Shown piece after piece: positions 11,901 to 33,869 of a stretch of DNA of 40,352 nucleotides. The DNA is from Didymodactylos carnosus. Lineage: Eukaryota > Rotifera > Eurotatoria > Philodinida > Philodinidae. The notes below the pieces were generated by a model. That model was not told where the DNA came from, made no database searches, and worked only from the letters and a program-made list of their open reading frames with translations. Position numbers and translations under genes: made by a program. The stretch's first letter is position 1. The number at the start of each line of letters is the position of its first letter. Location of the stretch: contig CAJNOQ010000834.1 of NCBI GenBank assembly GCA_905250885.1, positions 1 to 40,352 of the forward strand. Reading direction: 5' to 3'.

Positions 11901-13699
11901 TTTTTTTTCAGCAGTTTTTCCTTGCCTTAAATATACTGTAAGAGAATTGTAATCAATAATTATCCATTCAAAATAAATTAACACTTTTTGTTTCTTGGCC
12001 GGTAGATGAAACGATGTAAAATAAAAGAACAAGAAGAAAAGGGAGCTGAATAAAACGAAAGAAAGATGGAAATTTTTGTTTAAAACGTTTGGTGTTTTTG
12101 ATGTAGTTAGTAACAAATAAATGAAGTTGTGAAATTTGTGAATAATCTAGGGTATAAAATTACTCTAAAAAAAGTAAGTTTACAAGTGTAAAGGAGAGAG
12201 AAGGAGCCACAGATGATCAGTCAAAGAAAAGTATATCACGTTGAGGCTGGTAACGTGGACACTCCAATAGAAAATGCTTGGCTGTTTCTACTTTCTCACA
12301 AGCACAGAGCCGTTAGATTAAACCTCTCAGAACGTTTTGTTAGGTGTTATTACAAAACTTCGGAATTCTAACATGGCACTCTATTTCGTATGTTGAATTG
12401 AATAGTACAGTATAAAATGAAATAGAAAGAGAAACAGCACTTAATATGTCAATTAGTGTACATATTTTGTAACGTGAGAGAAACTGACGCAGGAACCGCC
12501 CAGGTGCTCAACTCTGATTTCCTTCATTCATATCTCATTTTATAGAGCACATAGAACTGGTAAAAAGCCTAAAAGGATTTTTGCCCATGGGTCTTGAAGT
12601 CTCGGTTTTCTGCAAAACCAGTTTTTGATAAATTCTAAAGAATAATCAAAACCTTTCATAATGAGGCATAATTGTAGCCCGCACATTTCTGATTAAAATG
12701 AGACGTCTTCCAGCTCGACATGATTTTTCTTTGCAAAGTTATAGAATTTACAAAAGTCCTAAATTAATTTCTTATTTCTACAGCTTTGAACTGACAATGA
12801 ACATTTAGGGCTTTTCTTGTAAATTCTGTAACTTTGTAAAGAAGGTCGTGTAGAGCTGGGAGATATCTCATTTTAATCAGAAATGTGCAGCCTATAATTA
12901 GCCCTCACTATGAAAGGTTTTGATTATTTTTTAGAATTTCTCAAAAACTGGTTTTGCAGAAAACCGAGACTTCAAGAGCCATGCGCAAAAATCCTTTTAG
13001 GCTTTTTACCGGCTCGATATGCTCTATAAAACGAGGTATGAATGAAGAAAATCAGCGTTGGGCACCTGGGGCGGTTCCCTCGTGAGAGACAAACATGAGA
13101 AAGAAAATGTATGCCTCGACCGGAAATCAAACCTATCGACATTGGTTCGAAAAATATGTACACTAATATTATAAAATATTCTTTTATTATTTATTCTAGT
13201 TCGATTGCACATAATTGAAATGATGAAAAATTTTCGTGGTTTACATTCTGATATCTATTCTACGCTGAATGAAGTTGCTAGTGATGGTTTATTGAGACTG
13301 ATTTTTGGTAGTGACATAATGAGTCAAATTAAGATTGAATTATCTAGATATGATGCGATTCTTAAACATAATCCACTTATAACACATTTACTGTTGATCA
13401 TTCTTATATTTTCATCAAATTTTTCGGTAACACTAATGGAAGACGAGTATCATGACTACTCGACAGAGAGAGTATCAGAGTTAGAAATACTACGTCTACA
13501 AAATTTTTACGTGAATTTATTATGGAAATACCTAACCCATTATCTAGGCGATATAGAAACAGTTCATATTTTATCACAATTCGTTGGTATATTGCTTATG
13601 ACGATGGAAATCGGATACGCTATTGATCAACGACTTCACAACAAACATAACTTGAGCGAAATTATCCATGTAATACGAAATTTGTCTGTACGATTTTAA
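5947..13699 (+). CDS. Divergent nuclear hormone receptor-like gene, 5 exons, 357 residues
   Basis: Exons: 5947-6000, 7615-7725, 7796-7906, 7960-8257 and 13200-13699. All junctions are GT-AG and phases agree (0,0,0,1) without a stop. The start ATG sits in a good context (ACCAAAATGG) and encodes an 18-residue leader exon. Residues 27-44 form the first zinc finger of a nuclear-receptor DNA-binding domain, C-x2-C-x10-C-x2-C followed by I-A-F-F, though the usual 13-residue spacer is shortened. The next exon has no cysteine; it is basic (KRRGR), so the second finger is missing. The ligand-binding domain is clear: FFNHIAEFRCLREQDKQALL at about 165-184 is the helix 3-5 signature, LLLIILIFSSN and QNFYVNLLWKYL in the last exon match helices 8-10. 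No canonical AF-2 motif is seen at the C-terminus. Expected role: ligand-responsive nuclear transcription regulator, but DNA binding may be altered or lost. Exon 1 is the least certain part. Confidence 0.72.
6075..6356. mobile_element. hAT-type MITE with AGTTC/GAACT word interior, in receptor intron 1
   Basis: Terminal inverted repeats start TAGGAGTGAGACAGTTCCAG on the left and TAGGGGTAGGACAGTTCCAT on the complement of the right end. Flanking 8-mers CTATGGAT (6067-6074) and CTATATAT (6357-6364) match at 6 of 8 positions, consistent with an aged hAT 8-bp target duplication. The ends are dense in the word AGTTC and its complement, for example GAACTGGTACCAGTTC in the right half. Non-coding, 282 bp. 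Confidence 0.7.
6630..6720. repeat. dispersed repeat, related to 16797-16880
   Basis: The stretch ending in ATCACAGAATATATGAATAG (near 6694-6713) is a diverged copy of a block at 16797-16880 that ends in ATCACAGAAGATATGAATAG. The preceding 50-60 bases also correspond. The second copy lies just downstream of a non-LTR retrotransposon relic, so both may be retrotransposon 3' sequence (inference). Confidence 0.5.
8687..9219. mobile_element. fold-back MITE, 533 bp
   Basis: The left end CGATGATTTCGACCCTTTCG pairs with the right end CGAAGGATCGAAATCATCG-type sequence, and the arms remain complementary almost to the centre near 8968 (for example GTTAACAACTTTTGCG at 8938 against CGCAAAAGTTGTTAAC near 8987). 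No coding potential: the short frames on both strands are mirror images. In receptor intron 4. Confidence 0.75.
9505..9830 (-). pseudogene. non-LTR retrotransposon reverse transcriptase relic (C-terminal part)
   Basis: On the minus strand, residues YRGIIFDQKLNFHAHTNHIK followed by LSRSA...NLYKFLIR match the region just after the catalytic palm of Jockey/I-like non-LTR reverse transcriptases (Y-L-G-V-x-x-D-x-x-L-x-x-x-x-H-I). After about base 9600 the homology moves to another frame, where LQITQNRGIRRALAVP gives the usual L-Q-x-x-Q-N-R-x-x-R motif, then a stop. So it is frameshifted and inactive. Catalytic motifs upstream are not visible. Confidence 0.7.
10253..10672. mobile_element. fold-back MITE, about 420 bp
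   Basis: Outer pairing GCCATGATTCAG with CTGAATCATAGCC, then CTTATTAGTGGCCTC (near 10287) with GAGGCTACTAATAAG (near 10609), then long arms including AAGAAGATCAAACGCATCTA and its complement. The central loop lies near 10440-10480. The plus-strand frame 10349-10627 is arm sequence, not a gene. Receptor intron 4. Confidence 0.75.
12489..13082. mobile_element. Hairpin MITE, family R copy 1
   Basis: Near-complete inverted repeat. Ends GCAGGAACCGCCCAGGTGCT and the complement of GGGGCGGTTCCCTCG pair, and pairing runs to a centre near 12790. A core AAAATGAGACGTC...CTTTGCAAAGTTATAGAATTT is shared with copies at 19789-20334 and 21773-22345, and in part with 14526-14800 and 37381-37480. Sits in receptor intron 4, about 120 bp upstream of the last exon. 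Short ORFs across it are arm sequence. Confidence 0.8.
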
Positions 13700-14525
13700 C
13701 AATACAAAATCTTGTTTTTTTAACATTTATGTTCTCAGTAAATTTTATAGTTGTTGTATATAACCACATATAAACTGATTGAATTCAATTTCAAACTTAT
13801 CCATTTTTTTAACCTTGTCACAAATGAAATTGAGACGATACTTATCAGACTTCCGTATGGGACGCGGAACGGTTTTTGATTTTTATCCCGAGAACCAGAG
13901 TGCTACTAGGGAGACTGATCACTGATAGGAAACGAATACATAATTCTTAATAATAATATCAGTACTGTACTCTTAATCCGATCAGTCGATAAAAATGAAC
14001 AAGTAGATGAAACTGCGCTGAACTCAGTATTCTTTTTTTGTTTATTAACAGTTGTTTGTTTGTTATAGTTCATTTTGTCGAATAGTTTTTCCCATGTTCT
14101 CCATCGCAGTCATTACATCCAATTTTATGTGTCACTTCTGAAATTTGTCGTATAATAGTTGTCGGAAATATCGTTTAATAGTATCAGGATTGTAGATTAT
14201 TCTTACAATGTAAACCATATTCCGATCGGCATATTCGTCTTTCTGCCAATTGGCTTTCAAGATTTGACTTGATGTTCATCTTCCTCGATGTATTCAGTTG
14301 CTTTAGTTACACATAAAGTGGCGGACAAAAGTTTAAGATCACTTTTATTTCTGGATTTTCTTGTGAACGAAAGTAGTTAGACGATATCTGACGACAAATT
14401 TGTGTAGAGAGCACCTTGGAGTAACTAGAAACATAATTAAAAAATTTTAATCTAAATTTTAAAATAAAACAATGAATTTTTAAAACGCCTAAGATTTTCA
14501 AAATTTTCAAAACTAATTAAACGTC
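13700..14525. other. downstream of the receptor gene, no recognised feature
   Basis: AT-rich, and should include the receptor 3' UTR. A minus-strand frame at 14307-14510 is low-complexity and unsupported. Confidence 0.4.
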
Positions 14526-14800
14526 GTTTTTGATCATTTAGCAAGGTAAAGCAGACTTTCCTTATCAAAATGAGACGTTCCGCATATTTCTGCGCTCTTT
14601 TTTGATCGAGTTATGACGTTTTCCCCAAAACCACCGGACAGAAAAAACCCAGCAAATTTGCTAAAAGAAAGCGTTTTTTAGCGCAAAAGAAAAGACGTTA
14701 GTGCTTTCCGGGGAAACTTCATAACTCAATCCGAAATCTGCGGAACGTCTCATTTTGATAAGAAAAGTCTGCTTTATTTTGCTGAATGATCAAAATTTCA
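14526..14800. mobile_element. Hairpin MITE, family R relative (copy 4)
   Basis: TTTTGATCATTTAGC at the left pairs with GCTGAATGATCAAAA at the right; AAAGCAGACTTTCC and TCAAAATGAGACGTTCCGC are mirrored inward. The phrase AAAATGAGACG and the following GAGTTATGA resemble the core of the other family R copies. Intergenic. Confidence 0.65.
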
Positions 14801-14942
14801 CTGAATGTCGCTGTTTTATGCGTGTTTCGAGTAAGAGAATATGTCAAGATGTTTCGAGAAAATGTTAGAAATACCCAGTAAAAAAGTTACTTTCTCTGTC
14901 TCTCTCATTCTTTCTCATCCTTTGCATGATATCTGTGTTCTT

Positions 14943-15353
14943 TCACATAGAAGGTCGACGCGACTCCTGGAAGAAGGGAATCTCAACTTCGGCAAAGTGC
15001 TTAGTCGCCATGACTACTGAGAATCGTTGCACTCCTTGATCAAGCATCTTTTGACTGTACTCACTTGTCAGTGTTTCTGCTGGTTGAGCAGCGATGTCAG
15101 TGACAAATATCTTGGTTTTTTTAGCTGTCTTTATCCTGCGGTTCCAAAAAGGTATTAGCACAAAAGTATTATAAACCAAAAAAAGTACTATGTGGAAACA
15201 GATGTTTAACATCTTTCTGTGTCTGATACTCTCTGCAGACGAGAAGATTTTATCTGTATGATTACCAGACATTTGGGTGTCGACGTTTGGGCGCGCGCGA
15301 CATTTGGGCATTTCACTCTCGCCTGCAGAAAGTGAAGACAGGAAAACATTCAT
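14943..15353 (-). CDS. hypothetical ORF, 136 residues, possibly repeat-derived
   Basis: An ATG-to-stop frame on the minus strand with a single hydrophobic segment at about residues 49-70 (ICFHIVLFLVYNTFVLIPFW) and a soluble-looking C-terminus of normal composition. No family recognised. The middle (15174-15228) is repeated in inverted orientation at 17222-17280, so part of it belongs to a dispersed repeat. It may be one exon of an unrecognised gene, a transposon fragment, or chance. Confidence 0.22.
   Translation of the reverse strand: MNVFLSSLSAGESEMPKCRARPNVDTQMSGNHTDKIFSSAESIRHRKMLNICFHIVLFLVYNTFVLIPFWNRRIKTAKKTKIFVTDIAAQPAETLTSEYSQKMLDQGVQRFSVVMATKHFAEVEIPFFQESRRPSM
15174..15228 (+). repeat. 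dispersed repeat copy, inverted relative to 17222-17280
   Basis: Holds AAACAGATGTTTAACAT and TTTCTGTGTCTGATA; the same words occur in complement at 17222-17280 in the same order, with few differences. Confidence 0.6.
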
Positions 15354-15965
15354 CTTTAGCTGCCGGCTGCCAGTGGAAAAAAATTTTCATTCACCTGAAA
15401 ACTGCAACCTTTCATGCAAATTGTTTCGGATCATCGTCAAGTATAGTCTTCAGAAAATAATTTGGTATCTGGATCGATCGATTTGTTTTATCTGTTGAGG
15501 TTAAGGTCACCTTCAAAATAAGTCCTATGTTTTGGTAGAAAAAATTAATCTTTTTTTTGTCTGATGCGATCTCTAAACAGAGAGAGACACTTTATAACTC
15601 ATTAAAGTCTATATATAGTCAAAAATACATTGATAAACAGAATTATGATTTTTACTGAGCAGTTGGTAGAATTAGATAATAAAAGCCTGATATCGAAAGT
15701 TGTCCAATTTAAGTGGAATAATGAAATGAGATCATGAAGAAGAAATTTCTTCTGGTCAGCTGAGAAAGATTGTAAAATGTAAGAAATTGTAAATACATTT
15801 TCTTACATTTCCCATCTTCATTAGATGTCTAATGATAAAAGAAAGAGAAAAAGATAAGACAAGGATAGTGAATTGTAACTGCTGATAGAGTCTATAACTA
15901 TCAGTGTATAATACAGACTGATAGTGGTCAGTAGAAAAAGACATTGTTATATCTCGTTTTAGGGT

Positions 15966-16089
15966 CCACATGCAAGGCAGGGCAGTGCAGAAGTTTTTAT
16001 CCACACTCCCTGCCTGTGCAGGACAAAAGTTTTTTTTCTAATCTGCAAACTGCAGCGCGGGTAAATTTTATTTTGCCCTTGTGCAGTGG
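15966..16089. repeat. degenerate GGCAG/TGCAG word cluster with weak terminal inverted repeats
   Basis: CCACATGCAAGGCAGGG at the left loosely pairs with the complement of the right end (CCACTGCACAAGGGC). The interior repeats GGCAG, TGCAG and complements. It looks like a worn member of the word-repeat MITE class seen at 6075, 27623 and 28103. No target duplication seen. Confidence 0.3.
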
Positions 16090-16490
16090 TCAAAAATTAT
16101 GCAAGTGATCAGCTCTGATCGAAAGACACGTACATAATCAATTTCGCTTAGTTAAATACGAATAAAAAGAAGAGTAAATACAATATAAATTCAAAGAAAT
16201 CGATAAATGTTGATATGTCAGAGAAAGCGTGATCGAAACTTAATTCTTGTGAAGTGTCGGAAAGCGCAGTCAAAGAAAAAAAAGATTTTAGTTATTATGT
16301 GTTGAAGAAACAGTCGACACTATAGTCAATTTAATTTAAATACGTGTATGGTCCGAATTTTGGTAGTAACGATTAAATTTAAAAATATGTGGCGATGTCA
16401 CATATTGTACGTCAGACAAGTTGTCACAACTTCTTCCATGCAAAGAAATACGATCGTTCAAATTGAACGCAATTTGTCAATAATCTTAAA

Positions 16491-16880
16491 CATTTAGGAT
16501 CACATCTCAAGAAATCGCTAGATTGGTCTTTGCACTGTATGGAAGTTATAAAAAAATTGTAACTATGTTTTGTATCTTATACGCAGATATCAGCACGTAT
16601 CAAGTACATCAAACCTTCAAATCATATTTATTACCAGTAGTAACGTATGCTGATGTAGTTGAGCCATGCTTAAAAGAATTACATTCAAAACTAAATTGTC
16701 TGTCTTACTTGAGACCGATTCTTGATCTACCGTATAATGTTATAGTATCAGACAGCTGAACTGTTAGTTTATTGCACGATTGCGTCTGATGGGAGCCCTG
16801 CTGTCGCTATTGTACCGTTGTTTGCTCAAATTTTAACGAAAACTGGCTCTGCCTAGGATCACAGAAGATATGAATAGTTT
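16491..16880 (+). pseudogene. non-LTR retrotransposon relic (CR1/L2-like RT C-terminus) and 3' repeat
   Basis: From 16491 one frame reads HLGSHLKKSLDWSLHC, matching the Y-L-G-x-x-L-x-x-x-L-x-W-x-x-H segment after the RT domain. In another frame to 16759, YLLPVVTYADVVEPC followed by ILDLPYNVIVSDS matches the L-x-x-P-x-x-x-Y-C-D-V-V-W and L-x-x-P-Y segment of CR1/L2-type elements. The frame change and internal stops show it is dead. The following 16797-16880 is shared with 6630-6720. Confidence 0.55.
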
Positions 16881-17221
16881 ATAACAGTCAGCATAGTTAT
16901 GCGCATATATATTCCCTATAAGTTCCAAAGAGAGAGAGAGGACTTAAAATACTTAGTTGCATTTCAATTGAATATATAGTTACTCTAAATAAAATTTTAC
17001 TTTTCGTTAAAATAAACAGACTTTCCGTGCTGGATGAACCATATAAGCAGTAGTAAACAAGAGCATTCCTCCTTAGTTAATCTACCTTCCTGACCGATTC
17101 TATCTACACTGTCGCTGAAACGTTATATTGCTAAAAATCTCGTTTGGACTACCAGTTGGTTTTATATGAAATGATCCAATAATTGCAGAAGTTTCGTCGC
17201 TATCCTATATAAGATTTTAGA
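16881..17221. other. intergenic, no recognised feature
   Basis: AT-rich spacer between the retrotransposon relic and the 17222 repeat. Confidence 0.4.
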
Positions 17222-17280
17222 TATCAGACACAGAAATATGTTAAACATCTGTTTCCGCATAGTACTCTTTTTTTGGTTAT
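17222..17280 (-). repeat. dispersed repeat copy, inverted relative to 15174-15228
   Basis: Contains TATCAGACACAGAAATATG and TTAAACATCTGTTTCC, the complement of the block within the 14943-15353 ORF. Confidence 0.6.
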
Positions 17281-17281
17281 T

Positions 17282-17439
17282 CAGGCGAGTTACCGACTAG
17301 TCTACACGTCGGAAAAGAAAGTTCGACTAGTCGAAAACATGAACTAGTCGATAGATAGGCCCAAAATGGCACTTTGACCTCCGACTAGCGATAAAAAGTC
17401 AGAATCGACTAGTCTTTTTACTAGTCGAACGTCGGCATG
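17282..17439. mobile_element. short word-repeat MITE built from GACTAGTC
   Basis: About 158 bp containing at least six GACTAGTC or ACTAGTCG words in both orientations, and ends CAGGCGAGTTACCGACTAG against the complement CATGCCGACGTTCGACTAG. Flanks GTTATTCA (17276-17283) and GGTATTCA (17440-17447) agree at 7 of 8 positions but require the element to start 2 bp later, so the exact boundary is uncertain. Confidence 0.5.
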
Positions 17440-17599
17440 GGTATTCATGCTTAAATATTCTTGGTTTACTAATAAGCTGTTCTTTCAATGAAAAAGGGAG
17501 TGTTCTTACTGAGTAGAATTGATTTTCATATCGTGATTTAAAATTGATTATTTATGTCTACTTGTGTCTCCGTCTGATAAAATATCAAGGTAGAAAAAG

Positions 17600-17940
17600 C
17601 ACCACTTCACTACTTCACTTTACTTGAAGTGAACTGGAAGTGATTTTCAAGTGTCCATGAAGTGAACTAGTAAAGTGGAAATGACGAACATAGAGATGAG
17701 TAAATAAATTAGAGAGATGTTAATCGATGTATTTTTGCTCAGTGTCTGGAGACAAGCAAAGTTTAAGCGCTAGAGATTAATTAGGGTTAATTCATCTTAC
17801 ATGCATGTAATCAATAAAACTGAGAGCTATGCAATAAATAGATTTGTCAGACATACAAAAAATCGGAAAAATCCAATGAAATAACAATGTCACAAATTTA
17901 CTTGGCTAGAAGTGAAGTGACGAAGTGATACTTTTCCTTT
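17600..17940. mobile_element. word-repeat MITE built from ACTTCAC
   Basis: CACCACTTCACTACTTCAC at the left mirrors GAAGTGACGAAGTGATA at the right, and flanking AGAAAAAG pairs with CTTTTCCT, so the inverted repeat extends about 8 bp further out. ACTTCA, AAGTGAA and variants recur in both orientations near the left end. No clear target duplication. Confidence 0.5.
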
Positions 17941-18424
17941 CCTTGTAAAATATGCACTATTGAACGAAAAAAATCTCGTTCTAATCATCCATCGAATGTT
18001 TTTAAAAACATTGGGATTTGTCTTCTTATTTATTTTTTGAAGTCTTTTACAGTTGTTGAAATTTTTGGATGATTTGTTCGAATATCATTGCGCTTTTATG
18101 TTTTTTTCTTAAGTCTAACAAAACTTAGTTCTTGCTTTGTTATATAAAAAAGTTTCAGAGAACAATAACAAAAAAAGAATCAACAAAACAAATAATAACA
18201 AACAACTAAAAAAGAAAAATATAGAAGAACCAACAAACAAAAAACATGTTAAAGTATATTGAACGAATGGAACATTTTCGCATAAAAGCTCTCATAAAAG
18301 CTAAAAATCAATAATACGTATAATGAATGTATCACCCACCAGAACAAAGATAAATAAATAAAATTTTGACCATCACCAATCAAAAATAAAAAAAAAGACG
18401 AAAATAATTTAATAACATCAACAA
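17941..18424. other. 3' flank of the mannosidase gene
   Basis: Runs of A and AAATA-type sequence; on the minus strand this is the mannosidase 3' UTR and downstream region. No other feature seen. Confidence 0.4.
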
Positions 18425-31186
<12,762 letters not shown>

Positions 31187-32222
31187 TTAAGAGAAGATCT
31201 AAGATGATGAATGATGGAAGAGAAAGATAAAAATGTAAACATATAAGAATAATACATATAGAGCTGACCGATGAAATGGCTCACATTTGTAGATCTAGAA
31301 AATAATAATTATAAAATAAATGAGTATTTCAAAGGATAAAAAATTCTAAACTCTTATCAGTTAAAATGGTATTGATTCAAATTTTTTGACAATTTGTCAC
31401 TCTGATAAACAATCATTAACACTAACTATTTTGAACTTTTTTCACCTGCATTTTTCAAAAAGATCATTAAAATGAACCATATAGAAGAATTTGTATACAT
31501 ATGAGTTTTCCTTTTCAAGTATAGCTTTTTGTACAACCATGACATAGACAAAACTTACAATAGTCAAAACAAATGGAAATTTTGATTTTGTAACTATGAC
31601 TTGAAAACTATGTTAGATAAGAATTTTACTAATAATATCTGATATGTAAAATAGTGACGAGTATTTGGCATGCCATCTAAGATCTACATCATAGATCTTT
31701 TTTTTCTATAGTGTGTGCATTTGAGTCGGAATCTTTAGGGATGAAAATCTACATCATATGAAAAGATTATTTCAGATAAAGATTTCCACTGCAAATATAC
31801 GTGTTAAAGTACAAAAAAGGCTTCATAACATGTCATTTTTTCTCAGTCTTCAAAACAGCTTTATAGTGGATTTGTTTAACTACTAGATTTACGACCATTC
31901 TTTTGAATTTAACTTTTCTTTTCTTTTTTTATATTTGCCAACACTGAAGACCGTTAAGGTCCTAACAGTACAAAAAAAAATAATTAAATAATTAATTGTA
32001 AATTTTAGACAATGAACAAAGAAGTAACAAGTAACATAATACAAAGTAGTGATTGTATAGTAATAGTTATTCCATTTACACAACCTAGCAGCTACAAAAA
32101 TACAAAGGATGTAAATAAATAATGAGTGTTTACAAGAACTCTTAACATTATATAATGAAAAAAAAGAAAAACGACAAAAAATAGTATCAGAAGGTTTCAG
32201 GGAATTCGCATAATAAACTCAC
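31187..32222. other. upstream region of the mannosidase gene, no recognised gene
   Basis: Should hold the mannosidase promoter and 5' UTR on the minus strand. I see no clear TATA box. The 31889-32083 frame is low-complexity. Confidence 0.4.
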
Positions 32223-32454
32223 ATCGTTAATATCAAAACTTGGGACCGAATCATTAGAAGCGTTATCCGCACACCACAGTGCACATTTCTCGAGGACAGA
32301 CTGGTGAGCTACAAATCTTTTTGATCTATGTAGACATCTAATTGCCTGTTCTTTAGAAAGCCAAGAACTTCTGTGAACATTTAAGGTCGCCTGTTCGAAA
32401 AGTAGCTCCCCGTTTGTAGACTCAGTTAACATCCGCCAATATTTGTCCCAATAT
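32223..32454 (-). CDS. isolated exon-like block, 77 residues, unknown (weak BACK/BTB-like look)
   Basis: An open stretch of clearly non-random composition, YWDKYWRMLTEST to PSFDIND, bounded on the minus strand by an acceptor (GTGTTTTAG|ATATTGG) and a donor (GAT|GTGAGTT). The middle, LNVHRSSWLSKEQAIRCLHR...VLEKCALWCAD, loosely resembles the helical BACK region that follows BTB domains, where an acidic-hydrophobic L-x-x-x-x-x-W-A motif occurs. I found no partner exons on either side. It may be a piece of a dead gene or an exon of a gene whose other parts I missed. Confidence 0.3.
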
Positions 32455-33545
32455 CTAAAACACCTATCCTCAAGGGAAATCTCGTTGAGTGCATACGAAC
32501 TTTTTCTCTTTTACACATACATTCAGTACAGTTTTTTTCTTGGAAAAAAAAGCGAACGAGAAAAATAATTGGACATAATTAATTGATTCATTTTAGTTCT
32601 GATTTTCAACTAAAAAAATTTGTTAGTACACAATGTACTTTTCTTAACAAATATGTACTGTACTGAATATCTAAAGTGTCAAAATCGTTGTCTAGTCATT
32701 GTTCGGTGTGCATAATTCAATTCTACTAGGAAATCATATTCACTTCTTATTCTATGATATGCTGTTCATTTGAATGTCTACGAAAAGGATCCATGCAACA
32801 ACATTAGACGAGAAATAATATTCGATTTAAACAACTCTATCTTTAGCGTTTTTAAAAGATTCTTCTAAAAATTGTATACACAGTAAAAAGTAATTTATAT
32901 TTTGAAAGTAAATAGCTTCAGCTATCTCAAAATCGCGTTTTGATAAAAAATGTTTTTTTTTGCGTATAACAAAAGCAGGGCTCTTAAAAGAGATCGTAAA
33001 CAAATGTACATTAATCTTTCGAGAAACCTTTATGTCAGAATAATAAGTGCCCTAGGACACTTTTTCTGAGCTATGAATAGAACACTCTTAAAGCTGTCGC
33101 ACTATAGCAGAGATGAGTGAATCTTTCCTTTTTTGAGTTCGAATCATGTTTTTTAACTGAAAGTCTGACCATTTTTAATGTATCGAATAAAGATAAGTGT
33201 CAGATGTTCATAAAATGATTTTATTATTGATGATGGATCGGTAGAAAAAGTAGAAGCTATCATAATAAGTATGATTTTGCAGAATCGTGTTGAATAATAG
33301 AAAATATTTAAATGTAGTGTGATACGAAGTGAGAAAGTAAATTCTTTCCTCTATGTAAGATGAAATAGTTCGTATTAGAGCAAAAAATCGGCTATTTCTA
33401 ATAAGACGTTTGTCATAGACAACGATAATTTGTACGTGTAGAAAAGTGAAATTTGATATATTGTGCAGAACGAAGTAAAATATAACATTTAAAATAGACT
33501 TTTCATTTTTCATAATGGGCAATTTTTATACAGACTGCTCTGTAA
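32455..33545. other. intergenic, no recognised feature
   Basis: AT-rich. The minus-strand frame at 33208-33522 is Ile/Phe/Tyr-rich as expected of random AT-rich sequence and is not called. Confidence 0.4.
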
Positions 33546-33818
33546 AAAAAAGTCCGTTGCTTACAAAACGAATATTGGTTTTGGCATTTGCTCCTAATAA
33601 AAACCGATATCCATATCATACAGTTCTGCTTAACCGTTTCACAGAATACGCTTGAATGTATGTTTTGCCTTGTGAAGAAACGGATTTTAGTTTTGTAGCA
33701 AAGGAAAAAACATTCAGGCGTATTCTACGGTTAAGCAGGACTGTACGATACGGATATCGGTTTCTATTAGGAGCCAATGTCAAAACCGATATTCGTTTTG
33801 TTAGCCACGGATTTCTTT
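33546..33818. mobile_element. fold-back MITE, about 270 bp
   Basis: CCGTTGCTTACAAAACGAAT at the left mirrors ATTCGTTTTGTTAGCCACGG at the right; pairing continues through CTCCTAATA, AACCGATATCC and CTGCTTAACCG to a centre near 33670. The 33656-33838 frame is arm sequence. Confidence 0.75.
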
Positions 33819-33869
33819 CAGAGAGTAGGATGGTTTAGTATTCTCAAATTCTTTGCGGTAAAAAGATTT

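Larger units (their letters stand above)
8258..13199 (+). other. receptor intron 4 (4.9 kb), transposon-filled
   Basis: Between donor CGCAG|GTTAGA and acceptor TTATTCTAG|TTCG. Contains fold-back elements at 8687-9219, 10253-10672 and 12489-13082 and a retrotransposon relic at 9505-9830. About 10673-12488 is AT-rich and simple-sequence-like with nothing I recognise. The alternative, that the gene ends near 8270 and the last exon belongs elsewhere, is unlikely: the phases fit and both sides carry ligand-binding-domain sequence. Confidence 0.6.

Noticed and set aside
33208-33522. 104-residue minus-strand frame
   Set aside because: Ile/Phe/Tyr-rich composition expected from AT-rich non-coding DNA; no motif or splice context.
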